Under the pieces are notes generated by a model. That model was not told the origin of the DNA. It saw only the letters and a list, made by a program, of their open reading frames with translations, and searched no databases. From contig DBIX01000025.1 of NCBI GenBank assembly GCA_002297005.1, forward strand, positions 1 through 22,446: a stretch of 22,446 nucleotides of DNA. Reading direction: 5' to 3'. Source of the stretch: Cyanobacteria bacterium UBA791. GTDB taxonomy: Bacteria > Cyanobacteriota > Vampirovibrionia > Gastranaerophilales > Gastranaerophilaceae. How positions within the stretch are numbered: the first letter of the stretch is position 1; each line of letters begins with the position of its first letter. Of this stretch, positions 6,757 through 13,941 are shown in pieces. The translations under genes and the position numbers were made by a program.

Positions 6757-7299
6757 ATGAAATTTATATGTTCAGTATGCGGATACGTACACGAAGGTGA
6801 TACAGCACCTGAAAAATGCCCACAATGTGGTGCTCCAGCAAGCAAATTCAACAAAGCTACAGAGGGTGAAAAAACTTATGTAACAGAACACGTAGTTGGC
6901 GTAGCAAAAGGCGTTGATGAACAAATCTTACAAGGCTTAAGAGAAAACTTTAACGGCGAATGTACAGAAGTTGGTATGTACCTTGCAATGTCAAGAGTAG
7001 CTGAAAGAGAAGGCTATCCTGAAATTGCTGAAGCATTCAAAAGATACGCTTTTGAAGAAGCAGACCACGCATCAAGATTTGCTGAATTATTAGGTGAAGT
7101 TATCTCAGATTCAACTAAGAAAAACTTAGAAATGAGAGCTGAAGCTGAATGTGGTGCTTGTGCTGGTAAAATGGAAATTGCTAAAAGAGCTAAAGAATTA
7201 AACTTAGATGCAATCCATGATACAGTTCACGAAATGGCTAAAGACGAAGCTAGACACGGCAGAGGCTTTGATGGTTTATTAAAAAGATATTTTGCATAA
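6757..7299 (+). CDS. Reverse rubrerythrin
   Basis: This is a peroxide-scavenging non-haem di-iron protein of anaerobes. The 180-residue product has the domain order reversed relative to classical rubrerythrin. An N-terminal rubredoxin-like Fe(Cys)4 site (Cys5-x2-Cys8 and Cys21-x2-Cys24) precedes a ferritin-like four-helix bundle. Likely di-iron ligands are Glu68 (NGECTE), Glu101/His104 (EEADH), Glu131 (AECG) and Glu164/His167 (DEARH). The gene has a strong AAAGGAG ribosome-binding site and a TATAAT box at 6721. A terminator at 7325-7357 follows it, so it is a single-gene unit. Family knowledge predicts reduction of H2O2 (and O2) with electrons from NADH via rubredoxin reductase. No such reductase is in the window. 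Confidence 0.93.
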   Translation: MKFICSVCGYVHEGDTAPEKCPQCGAPASKFNKATEGEKTYVTEHVVGVAKGVDEQILQGLRENFNGECTEVGMYLAMSRVAEREGYPEIAEAFKRYAFEEADHASRFAELLGEVISDSTKKNLEMRAEAECGACAGKMEIAKRAKELNLDAIHDTVHEMAKDEARHGRGFDGLLKRYFA

Positions 7300-7324
7300 T
7301 TCTTTGAGATAAAACAATAATTAA

Positions 7325-7357
7325 AAGAGGCGATTGGATTTCATCCAATCGCCTCTT
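7325..7357. terminator. Bidirectional terminator
   Basis: A perfect 15-bp stem (7325-7339 with 7343-7357) closes on a TTC loop. T-rich tails lie on both strands. It separates the convergent rubrerythrin and EAL-domain genes. Confidence 0.8.
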
Positions 7358-7375
7358 CGTTTATACTTTTTAACT

Positions 7376-9721
7376 TTAGTTGTTATCTTCGTGTTGTTTC
7401 TTTTGCAAATCAATTTGTTCCATTTCTTGAGCAAAAGCAACCTTTTCAAAATCAGGAATTGGCATTGGTCTTGCAAACAAGAAACCTTGAGCAATGTCAC
7501 AACCAGCAACTGATAAGAATTCAGCCTGATCTTTTGTTTCAATACCTTCTGATACAGTTGTCAAATTCAAGTTTTTAGCCATTGCTAAAACATGTTTTAC
7601 AACAACTTTACCTTTTTCATCAGCTGTTGATGTGCTGATAAATTCCTTGTCTAATTTCAATATATCAACAGGAATTTTTCTTAACATATTCAAGGAAGAA
7701 TAACCGACACCGAAGTCATCCATTGCAATATTAAAACCGTATTTCTTTAATGTATTTAAAATATCTAAGAATTTGTCAATATCCTCAAAGCAAGCACTTT
7801 CAGTCAATTCAAGTTCTAATAATTGAGCAGGAATATTGTATTTTTTAATCAAATGAATTAAGAAATCAATGAAATCGTCACTATTCAAGTGCAATCTTGA
7901 AACATTTACAGAAATAGGAGTAGGAGTTAAGCCCCAATTCATCCATTTTCTAATTGTTTTACAAGCTTGCTCCCAAATATAATGGTCAAGATTTAAAATA
8001 AAACCATTTTGTTCAAATAATGGAATGAAATCACATGGCGGAATAAAGCCTTTTGTTGGATGAATCCATCTTACCAGGGCTTCTGAACCAACAACCTTTA
8101 ATGTATGCATATCAAACTTAGGTTGCAAATACATTACAAACTCATTACGTTCAAGAGCAGAATACATTTCGTCTTCGATTTTCTTATCGTTTAATAATTT
8201 TGTTCTTAAAGTTTCATCATAAAATGCGATATGTTGGTTAACATTAGCTTTAATTGTACGTTTTGCTAACAATGCTCTATCACACATTGTATTAATTGAA
8301 AGATTTTTATCTGTTACAAGATATACACCAAATAGAAGAACAAGTTTTGTTATTAAACCACGTTTAACATCCTTAAACTCACTCATCATTGTAGCGTTGT
8401 AAACATCAATTTCTGCAAGAATTTTATCAACAGTATTAGAAATATCTTCAACTTCGTTATATCTAATCAAGAAAGCAAAAGTTGCAGCGAAATATCTTGT
8501 TGATAAATCAGTTGTACGAATATTACGTTTAATAATTTCTGATACGTCTTTTAAAATTCTGTTAGCTGTATCATAACCATAGATTTCGTTTATAACTTTA
8601 AATTTTGCAATATCCATTAAGACCATTGCATATTTTTTGTTATCATTAGCTGGATTTGCAAAAACTTTTCTCGCTTCAAGTAAGAATTTGTTACTATTTG
8701 GACCACCTGTAACATCATCGTTGAATGCAAATTTCATCATTGATTGATGAGTATTATCATAAATAATGTTTACACGTTTTAGCATTATATATAATAGGTA
8801 GAATATAATGATAACAACACTAAATAGTAATAATAATACGTCTAAATTTGTTACAGAAACCATGTTTGACGGAATTGTAATTTGAACAAACCAGTCTGCA
8901 TAGTTAATAGGAACAAATGTATTTAACCAAATTTGATTTTTTCTGTAAGACCAGTAGTTACCAAGCTTTTGAGATTTCAATCTTTTTTCAACTACTGATT
9001 TATCCGGAGAAATAAATTTTACAGAATTTTCAAAAATAGTCTTGTCTTTTTTAAACATTGAATCAGAATCCTTGATAAAGAATTCACCATCAGATTTGAT
9101 AATATTTGAAAAAGCTTTGTTACTAAAATTGTTAATAGTTAAAATGTGTTTAAGGGTATCAATTTTAGTTACAGCAAATAAAATGGCCTTAATTTCATTT
9201 TCACTATAAATTGGAACGGCATAAACACTATCAAAAAGCTCATGAGTATCAGAAACAGACTCTCTTATACGGTCAAAACAATATGAGCCACTTCTTACTT
9301 TTCTAACACACGCATCAGTTAAGGTTTTTTCACTAGTTGGAACGACCTTTCCATTAGGAACAATAGTATATTCATCACCAGAAAGAGAAGCCATACCCCA
9401 TCTTCTAAAGTCGTTACGTTTTTTTATTTTTTTATTGATTAGACGTCCGTCAAAAGAAGCAATACTAACAAAGTTTTCGCCAGTATAACTTGCTACACTA
9501 TCCATAAACTGAAAATCAGCAGCAATTTTGTTGTGAATATTATACGCAGTTTGAATAGTAACTTCACGTATTACAGTTTCTGAATTACTAATTTGCTTGT
9601 TTATAAATTTAAGACAAATAAAAGCACCCAAAAGAACAAACGCAACTATTATTGCGGTCAAAAATAATAAAATAAAATCGACACGATTATTTTTATCTAG
9701 ATTTGCGTAATTCTTTTGCAT
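7376..9721 (-). CDS. Membrane-anchored c-di-GMP phosphodiesterase (sensor, degenerate GGDEF, EAL)
   Basis: The 781-residue protein has a transmembrane helix at ~16-40 and a periplasmic sensor region at ~41-290, probably Cache-like. A second helix at ~294-314 precedes a GGDEF-fold domain (~330-505) and an EAL domain (~517-770). The GGDEF signature has decayed: the segment after RY (409-410) reads FAATF where GGDEF is expected, so cyclase activity should be lost. The EAL domain keeps every expected active-site residue: EAL 547-549 with Arg551, Asn606, Glu638/Glu641, Asp668-Asp669 in DDFGVGYSS, Lys689, Glu725 and Gln745. It therefore most likely hydrolyses c-di-GMP in response to an extracytoplasmic signal. 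An AGGAAAG site precedes the ATG, with a consensus promoter at 9752-9780. Confidence 0.9.
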   Translation of the reverse strand: MQKNYANLDKNNRVDFILLFLTAIIVAFVLLGAFICLKFINKQISNSETVIREVTIQTAYNIHNKIAADFQFMDSVASYTGENFVSIASFDGRLINKKIKKRNDFRRWGMASLSGDEYTIVPNGKVVPTSEKTLTDACVRKVRSGSYCFDRIRESVSDTHELFDSVYAVPIYSENEIKAILFAVTKIDTLKHILTINNFSNKAFSNIIKSDGEFFIKDSDSMFKKDKTIFENSVKFISPDKSVVEKRLKSQKLGNYWSYRKNQIWLNTFVPINYADWFVQITIPSNMVSVTNLDVLLLLFSVVIIIFYLLYIMLKRVNIIYDNTHQSMMKFAFNDDVTGGPNSNKFLLEARKVFANPANDNKKYAMVLMDIAKFKVINEIYGYDTANRILKDVSEIIKRNIRTTDLSTRYFAATFAFLIRYNEVEDISNTVDKILAEIDVYNATMMSEFKDVKRGLITKLVLLFGVYLVTDKNLSINTMCDRALLAKRTIKANVNQHIAFYDETLRTKLLNDKKIEDEMYSALERNEFVMYLQPKFDMHTLKVVGSEALVRWIHPTKGFIPPCDFIPLFEQNGFILNLDHYIWEQACKTIRKWMNWGLTPTPISVNVSRLHLNSDDFIDFLIHLIKKYNIPAQLLELELTESACFEDIDKFLDILNTLKKYGFNIAMDDFGVGYSSLNMLRKIPVDILKLDKEFISTSTADEKGKVVVKHVLAMAKNLNLTTVSEGIETKDQAEFLSVAGCDIAQGFLFARPMPIPDFEKVAFAQEMEQIDLQKKQHEDNN

Positions 9722-9751
9722 GACTTTCCTATAGAAACACGTGATACAAAA

Positions 9752-9780
9752 ATTATATAACTTTAGATAAAGGATTTCAA
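9752..9780 (-). promoter_or_regulatory. Promoter of the EAL-domain gene
   Basis: On the minus strand TTGAAA (9775-9780) and TATAAT (9752-9757) are 17 bp apart. This gives a leader of about 24 nt carrying AGGAAAG just before the ATG at 9721. It is a near-consensus sigma-70 promoter. Confidence 0.7.
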
Positions 9781-9912
9781 TATATTAAGCAAAAATAAAG
9801 ATAGAAATATTACTTAAATGTTACAGAAGAGAAAAAATAGTAAAATAAAGCATGTTACATAAATAAATTATAAAAGGAGAAATTTTGATTAAATCAACAT
9901 AAAATCAAAAAC

Positions 9913-9939
9913 TTGACATTTTGTTATGGTTTGTATAAA
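9913..9939 (+). promoter_or_regulatory. Candidate promoter for the tRNA-Leu transcript
   Basis: TTGACA (9913-9918) and TATAAA (9934-9939) are separated by 15 bp, shorter than ideal. A start near 9946 would yield a precursor containing the whole cassette at 9967-10103 upstream of tRNA-Leu. The rest of 9780-9966 is A+T-rich and shows no gene. Confidence 0.45.
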
Positions 9940-9966
9940 GTAGAGATACGGAAGAAATTTCGTGAG

Positions 9967-10103
9967 TGACAATTAAATACAATAAGCTCCAGTGGCACTC
10001 TGCCGACGAAAAACGATTGAGTATCGTTTTGAGGAGAGGCGAGGTAGACAGGTCTACCGGTTCCGCTAGAGCATGACAATTAAATACGATAAGCTCCAGT
10101 GGC
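9967..10103. repeat. tRNA-Leu 5'-end cassette (direct plus inverted copies around hairpins)
   Basis: The 30 bp holding the tRNA-Leu 5' flank and its first 11 nt (10074-10103) also occur at 9967-9996 with one mismatch. Between them lie a perfect 8-bp hairpin (10010-10017 with 10023-10030) and a perfect 7-bp hairpin (10043-10049 with 10052-10058). Bases 10052-10072, read on the minus strand, match the tRNA-Leu 5' end (acceptor and D-arm) at 19 of 21 positions with a 3-nt gap. The segment 9986-10072 is 87 nt, the same as tRNA-Leu without CCA. Its minus strand has a 7-bp acceptor-like pairing (GCTCTAG with CTGGAGC) but lacks normal D- and T-loops. It is not called as a tRNA gene. Confidence 0.75.
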
Positions 10104-10182
10104 GGAATCGGTAGACGCGTCGGACTTAAAATCCGATTGGGCGAATAACTCAGTGCCAGTTCAAGTCTGGCCTGGAGCACCA
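10093..10182 (+). tRNA. tRNA-Leu, anticodon TAA
   Basis: This class II tRNA has the acceptor stem GCTCCAG/CTGGAGC, D-arm GCG...CGC, and anticodon stem TCGGA/TCCGA with loop CTTAAAA (anticodon TAA). It has a long variable arm and the T-arm GCCAG-TTCAAGT-CTGGC. The discriminator is A and the CCA tail is encoded (10180-10182). A terminator follows at 10185-10216. Its 5' end is duplicated in the adjoining cassette. Confidence 0.95.
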
Positions 10183-10184
10183 TT

Positions 10185-10216
10185 AAAGACAGAGTTAACC
10201 CTCTGTCTTTTTTATT
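10185..10216 (+). terminator. Intrinsic terminator of tRNA-Leu
   Basis: AAAGACAGAG (10185-10194) pairs perfectly with CTCTGTCTTT (10201-10210) around a TTAACC loop and leads into a T run. Confidence 0.85.
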
Positions 10217-10409
10217 TGTAGATGTAAATTACCAATATATCAAGAAGTAATTTTTGAATTTTTTCTCCGTACCATATAAAGTTGTGCCAATCAGGGTTTT
10301 GATAAATATTTTTCATGCTTTCTCCGAATAATTTACGGAGATTATGGTATTTTTCTCCGAATTTTGCAAGAGGCACCTTTAATAAACAAAGACAAGAACG
10401 ATAAACCAT
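10212..10409 (-). CDS. Possible small protein with repeated GEK/GES motif
   Basis: This open frame encodes 65 residues from an ATG at 10409 and is not recognised. Three short units each begin aromatic-Gly-Glu (FGEK, FGES, YGEK). At the DNA level this is three CGGAGAAA repeats on the minus strand (around 10264, 10322 and 10354). The upstream sequence GAGTGAGAT is a weak ribosome-binding site. The frame ends beside the tRNA-Leu terminator and lies downstream of the exported-protein operon with no clear terminator between. It may be a real small gene, a remnant of a larger one, or a chance frame. Confidence 0.3.
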   Translation of the reverse strand: MVYRSCLCLLKVPLAKFGEKYHNLRKLFGESMKNIYQNPDWHNFIWYGEKIQKLLLDILVIYIYK

Positions 10410-10468
10410 ATCTCACTCAATCTCATATTGATTTTAATGTTCTTTTTATTATTAAATTACAGTACCAG

Positions 10469-11251
10469 TTATGGTTTTAGATAATATTGTGAGTATTTTT
10501 TATCCAATTCAGGTGCATAACTTCTAAATTTTTCAGGTTGATATTCGTATATAAAATAAATATCTTTAACTTCCTCATCTGTCATAACTTTATCACCCAT
10601 TGAAGTTGCAAATGAATTATCCGTAATATCTATAACTGTAGTATTTAATCTAGCTTGTAAATGTTCCAAAATCATTTTTACATCTTCTTTTTTCAAAATT
10701 TTATATTTTGCAACAGTACCTACAACAGAGTATGGCTGAGGATTAATTTTACTCTTTTTTGCAATATAAACTTGATTAACTTCTTTATCTTGAGTAGCTT
10801 GAGAAGCTTTTACATCAAGATACATATAATAGTGTTTTTCAAATTTTTCTGGAGTTAATTTTATTTCAATATGAGCCTGATCCAATTTTCTTTTAGCTTG
10901 TATATATTCAGGTGTTGGAGTCATTTTATGAGTTATATAATCTGAATACTTTTCGTAAAACTTTTTATAATCATTTTGATAAGATATATCAATGTTCTTT
11001 TGAACAACCTCAGCCTTTGCTGGTTTTTTCGTAGTATATTCACCATCTGAATATTTATAACCATATTTTCTACAAAAGGCATCATAGATTTCATAATACA
11101 AATAAACATTTTTCTTATCTTGTTTAGCTTTGTAGTCTTTTTCATTTTTAATTTTATGGTTTACATAATTTTGCCAATTGTCAGATGTTACTGCAAAACA
11201 AGAGTTTATACTCAATAAAATACCAAAAATCAATACAATAATATTTTTCAT
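10469..11251 (-). CDS. Exported protein of unknown function (260 aa)
   Basis: The first ~20 residues form a signal peptide (MKNIIVLIFGILLSINSCFA, cleavage likely after Ala20). The mature part is highly charged, rich in Lys and Tyr, and predicted mostly helical. It contains two similar short units: PEKFEKHYYMYLDVK near residue 135 and PEKFRSYAPELDKKYSQYY near the C-terminus. No known family is recognised. AAGGAAT precedes the ATG. The gene follows the 312-aa exported protein by 13 bp and is presumably co-transcribed with it and the 40-codon small gene. No strong terminator is seen after the stop. Confidence 0.65.
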   Translation of the reverse strand: MKNIIVLIFGILLSINSCFAVTSDNWQNYVNHKIKNEKDYKAKQDKKNVYLYYEIYDAFCRKYGYKYSDGEYTTKKPAKAEVVQKNIDISYQNDYKKFYEKYSDYITHKMTPTPEYIQAKRKLDQAHIEIKLTPEKFEKHYYMYLDVKASQATQDKEVNQVYIAKKSKINPQPYSVVGTVAKYKILKKEDVKMILEHLQARLNTTVIDITDNSFATSMGDKVMTDEEVKDIYFIYEYQPEKFRSYAPELDKKYSQYYLKP

Positions 11252-11264
11252 ATTTTATTCCTTT

Positions 11265-12203
11265 CTATAAAGCTCTTACTATACTTAACTCATTCCCTGG
11301 CATAATTCGATTATAATAGTATAATCTACCATCAGGACCCATAAACTTGTTAACAACATCATCTATACAGTCATCATATTCTAAAACTCCACCATTTGGT
11401 TTTTGATTTTGGTATCTATCATCATAATTAAATGTATACGATGTATCGTGTTTTGGAGAGTGTAAGCTTATCTCTAAGCCGTTATTTATATATACAACAT
11501 TTTTATCTTGAGGTTGAATAAACTCAATAAATGGATTATTTACTCTCACGTCTTTATAAGGATGTCTAAAATTTTGCACAAATTTATAGGCTTTTTCATC
11601 CTCTTTAAGGTTTTGAAATTTTGCATATTCATAGTAAAGTTTTCGTTGTTCGTATATAGAAACAATTCCACCATCTTCCCAAGTGATTTTATGTTTTATA
11701 CCTCGAAAGTCAGTAATTGTTGCATTATACATACCATGTGTACGTTTAAAGTCAGAACGGATTTTATTCCATAGCCATTCATTATACTCATGATATAAAT
11801 TCCAATAATAATCATCCTTCATTTGATATTCGTGTCTTTCTCTATATACTTTACTATATTTTAGAAAATTATTTAAAGAATAATCCGTAACATACAAATA
11901 TTTTTCAGGATGATAAGGTTTATAGTTTTTATTATAAACTCTACCAGCACCAGCATATTTAGAAACGTCAATTGGAGTTTCATACATTTTTTTATAATTT
12001 ATATTAGAAAAAGGAACAAATGGAATTTTACGAGTCTGAAAAATCATCCACTCGTCTGGAATATTTTTTGACGTAATCATATTTTGTTGTTGATTAGAGG
12101 ACTGATTAGCTGGACTGTTATATTGAATATAATATTTTTTCGCAGCAAAAACATTTGTTGCAGTTGCAAACAATATTATTAAAGTTAAAAATATCTTTTT
12201 CAT
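11265..12203 (-). CDS. Tyr/Asn-rich exported protein of unknown function (312 aa)
   Basis: A signal peptide (MKKIFLTLIILFATATNVFA, cleavage likely after Ala20) leads into a mature region conspicuously rich in Tyr, Asn and Lys. A Ser/Gln/Asn-rich linker occupies about residues 28-45. Further on are an aromatic segment 'DDYYWNLYHEYNEWLWNKI' near 130-150 and a beta-rich C-terminal part with 'DGRLYYYNRIMPGNE'. It has two closely spaced Cys-free acidic segments and no lipobox. I do not recognise the family. The ATG has an AGGAG site (TAAGGAGTAAAT). It is the second gene of an apparent three-gene minus-strand operon (12383 to 10469), whose members share only export or small size. Confidence 0.65.
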   Translation of the reverse strand: MKKIFLTLIILFATATNVFAAKKYYIQYNSPANQSSNQQQNMITSKNIPDEWMIFQTRKIPFVPFSNINYKKMYETPIDVSKYAGAGRVYNKNYKPYHPEKYLYVTDYSLNNFLKYSKVYRERHEYQMKDDYYWNLYHEYNEWLWNKIRSDFKRTHGMYNATITDFRGIKHKITWEDGGIVSIYEQRKLYYEYAKFQNLKEDEKAYKFVQNFRHPYKDVRVNNPFIEFIQPQDKNVVYINNGLEISLHSPKHDTSYTFNYDDRYQNQKPNGGVLEYDDCIDDVVNKFMGPDGRLYYYNRIMPGNELSIVRAL

Positions 12204-12260
12204 ATTTACTCCTTATATTTATAAAACGATTTAAATTAAAATTTGTTCATTTTAAAAAAT

Positions 12261-12383
12261 TCAATCATCTTCGTCATATTCAGTATCTAAAGAATCTTCA
12301 ATGTTTTCTAATGTTTCGCCTAGATGTTCCACCAAATCTATTGTTTTAAAAATCATACAAGCACCTAGAATCTCAAGTATCAT
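12261..12383 (-). CDS. Small acidic protein, 40 residues
   Basis: This frame is too short for usual gene calling. An ATG at 12381-12383 is preceded by an excellent AAAGGAGATATT site and a TATAAT box at 12406-12411. The product starts MILEILGACMIFKTIDLVEH and ends with an acidic tail (DTEYDEDD) before TGA. The N-terminal half is amphipathic/hydrophobic and could be a short membrane-associated helix. It precedes the two exported-protein genes by 57 bp on the same strand, so it may be the first cistron of their operon. It could instead be a leader peptide. The start signals are strong, but protein production is unproven. Confidence 0.55.
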   Translation of the reverse strand: MILEILGACMIFKTIDLVEHLGETLENIEDSLDTEYDEDD

Positions 12384-12512
12384 AATATCTCCTTTCGACA
12401 ATAACATTATAAAATATTCCTATGTCAGAAATGGACAGATAAAAATAAATTTTTAAAATTCACATAAAGTCATCCAACTAGCAATTAAAATTTCTTCGAA
12501 TTAGAAACAATC

Positions 12513-12540
12513 TTGACAAATTTTTATTTTAATATTTAAT
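12513..12540 (+). promoter_or_regulatory. Promoter of the mccB leader RNA
   Basis: TTGACA (12513-12518) is followed after 16 bp by TTTAAT (12535-12540), within TATTTAAT. Transcription would start near 12547, about 255 nt before the mccB-like start codon and about 100 nt before a strong terminator. Confidence 0.55.
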
Positions 12541-12546
12541 GAGAGT

Positions 12547-12690
12547 ATGAGATATATTTCTATTAAAAATTTATCATGTTGCACTTGTAAGTTTTCCTGT
12601 CAAAGAACTTACTTATAATTTTGCGTGCAATTAGTTAGATAAAAGTATAAAAGGGGTTCTTAATGACGTATTAAGAACCCCTTTTTTAGT
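12547..12690 (+). ncRNA. Structured leader or small RNA upstream of the cysteine genes
   Basis: Downstream of the promoter at 12513, two nested stems can form: TTGCAC (12579-12584) with GTGCAA (12625-12630), enclosing GTAAGTT (12587-12593) with AACTTAC (12606-12612). A strong terminator follows at 12649-12687. The sequence AAGAAC inside the inner hairpin can alternatively pair with GTTCTT of the terminator's left arm, a possible antiterminator. No S-box, T-box or other known riboswitch core was recognised. It is either a cis-acting attenuator for the sulfur operon or an independent small RNA of about 140 nt. The structure is seen directly; the role is inferred. Confidence 0.5.
12649..12687 (+). 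terminator. Strong intrinsic terminator in the mccB leader
   Basis: AAAAGGGGTTCTTAAT (12649-12664) pairs perfectly over 16 bp with 12670-12685 around a GACGT loop, and T residues follow. No gene ends just upstream on the plus strand, so it terminates the leader or small RNA. Confidence 0.85.
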
Positions 12691-12801
12691 TGTGCCTGCG
12701 TATTAAAACAAAAAACTATGCACATTTATCAGAACAAGTTATCAATTAGTATTTTTAAAACAAAAAAATTCATTTCATAGAGTAGTAAAGGAGAAAAGAT
12801 T

Positions 12802-13941
12802 ATGACAAATTTTGAAACATTGTTAATTCATGGAGGAACATCAATTGATGAAAAAACAGGTTCAGTAAACATTCCTATATACCAAACCTCAACCTTTAAA
12901 CAAGACGGATTAGGTCAACATAGAGGATATGAATATTCAAGAACAGGCAATCCCACAAGAGAAGCCTTGGAGAACTTAATCGCAGAATTAGAAAATGGAA
13001 AATATGGATTTGCATTCGCTTCGGGTTTAGCTGCAATTACAACAGTATTAGCCCTATTTAAAACAGGCGATAACATCGTTATATCAAATAATGTTTATGG
13101 TGGAACCTTCAGACTTTTAAATCAGGTTTTTAATAATTTTGGTATAACTTTTTCAATTGCAGAAAATGATGACTATGAAAAAGCAATAAACAAAAATACT
13201 AAAGCTATATTAATAGAAAGTCCAGCAAATCCACTATTAACAGTAACTGACATTGCTAAAGTTTCAAAAATTGCACACAAATATGGACTTTTATCAATTG
13301 TTGATAATACTTTTATGACACCATACTTACAAAGACCTCTTGACTTAGGTGCTGATATTGTCATACATAGTGCCACAAAATATTTAGGCGGACATTGTGA
13401 TTTAATTGCTGGTCTTGTAGTTGTAAAAGATGAAAAACTAGGAGAAAAACTGGCTTTTCTACAAAATTCTATAGGTGCTATTCTTGAGCCATTTGATTCT
13501 TATCTTTTAATTAGAGGGATAAAAACTCTAGCCGTAAGAATGGATAGAATTACTGAAAATGCAAAATTTATAGCAGAAATTCTTTATAAAAACCTAGCAA
13601 TAAAAAATGTATATTACCCAGAATTGAAAAAGAATAGTGGATATGAAATACAACAAAAGCAAGCAAAAAACGGTGGGGGAATGATTTCTTTCGAATTAAA
13701 AGAAAATTATGATGTAAAAAAATTCTTTTCTAACCTTAAACTTGTAATGCTGGCAGAAAGCTTGGGTGGAGTTGAAACTCTAGTTTGCCACCCTTCTAAA
13801 ATGACGCACGCTTCAATCCCTGAACCTATAAGGGAAAGAATTGGAATAACAGATGGACTTATAAGATTATCTGTTGGAATAGAAAATAAAGAAGATATTA
13901 TAAAAGATTTAGAACAAGCAATAAGAAAGGCAGAAAAATAA
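12802..13941 (+). CDS. mccB: Cystathionine gamma-lyase / trans-sulfuration PLP enzyme (MccB-like)
   Basis: This 379-residue Cys/Met-metabolism PLP enzyme has LIHGG near the N-terminus, IPIYQTSTF (24-32), YEYSRTGNPTR (43-53) and FASGLAA (72-78). The PLP-contacting DNTF is at 168-171 and SATKYLGGH at 190-198, with the Schiff-base Lys193. The C-terminal ESLGGVETLVCHPSKMTHAS is typical of cystathionine lyases/synthases. It should cleave cystathionine to cysteine, 2-oxobutyrate and ammonia. Related activities (cystathionine gamma-synthase, homocysteine or methionine gamma-lyase) cannot be excluded by sequence. The next gene is MccA-like and overlaps by one base (TAATG), which favours the reverse trans-sulfuration role. 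AAAGGAG precedes the ATG. Confidence 0.85.
   Translation: MTNFETLLIHGGTSIDEKTGSVNIPIYQTSTFKQDGLGQHRGYEYSRTGNPTREALENLIAELENGKYGFAFASGLAAITTVLALFKTGDNIVISNNVYGGTFRLLNQVFNNFGITFSIAENDDYEKAINKNTKAILIESPANPLLTVTDIAKVSKIAHKYGLLSIVDNTFMTPYLQRPLDLGADIVIHSATKYLGGHCDLIAGLVVVKDEKLGEKLAFLQNSIGAILEPFDSYLLIRGIKTLAVRMDRITENAKFIAEILYKNLAIKNVYYPELKKNSGYEIQQKQAKNGGGMISFELKENYDVKKFFSNLKLVMLAESLGGVETLVCHPSKMTHASIPEPIRERIGITDGLIRLSVGIENKEDIIKDLEQAIRKAEK

Noticed and set aside
9883..9903. AAAAGGAG followed by TTG and a stop five codons later
   Set aside because: It looks like a ribosome-binding site with a tiny frame, but five codons is too short to call and it lies upstream of the tRNA-Leu promoter.
9986..10072. 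An 87-nt antisense tRNA-Leu gene
   Set aside because: The acceptor-like stem pairs, but there is no standard T-loop (TTCRA), D-loop or CCA. It is better described as a cassette containing tRNA-end copies.
9905..10183. 92-codon minus-strand frame over the tRNA-Leu cassette and gene
   Set aside because: It is the antisense reading of a tRNA gene and its repeats, with no plausible protein features.
12547..12690. SAM or T-box riboswitch
   Set aside because: The operon context invites it, but neither the S-box core nor the T-box sequence was found, so the family is left open.
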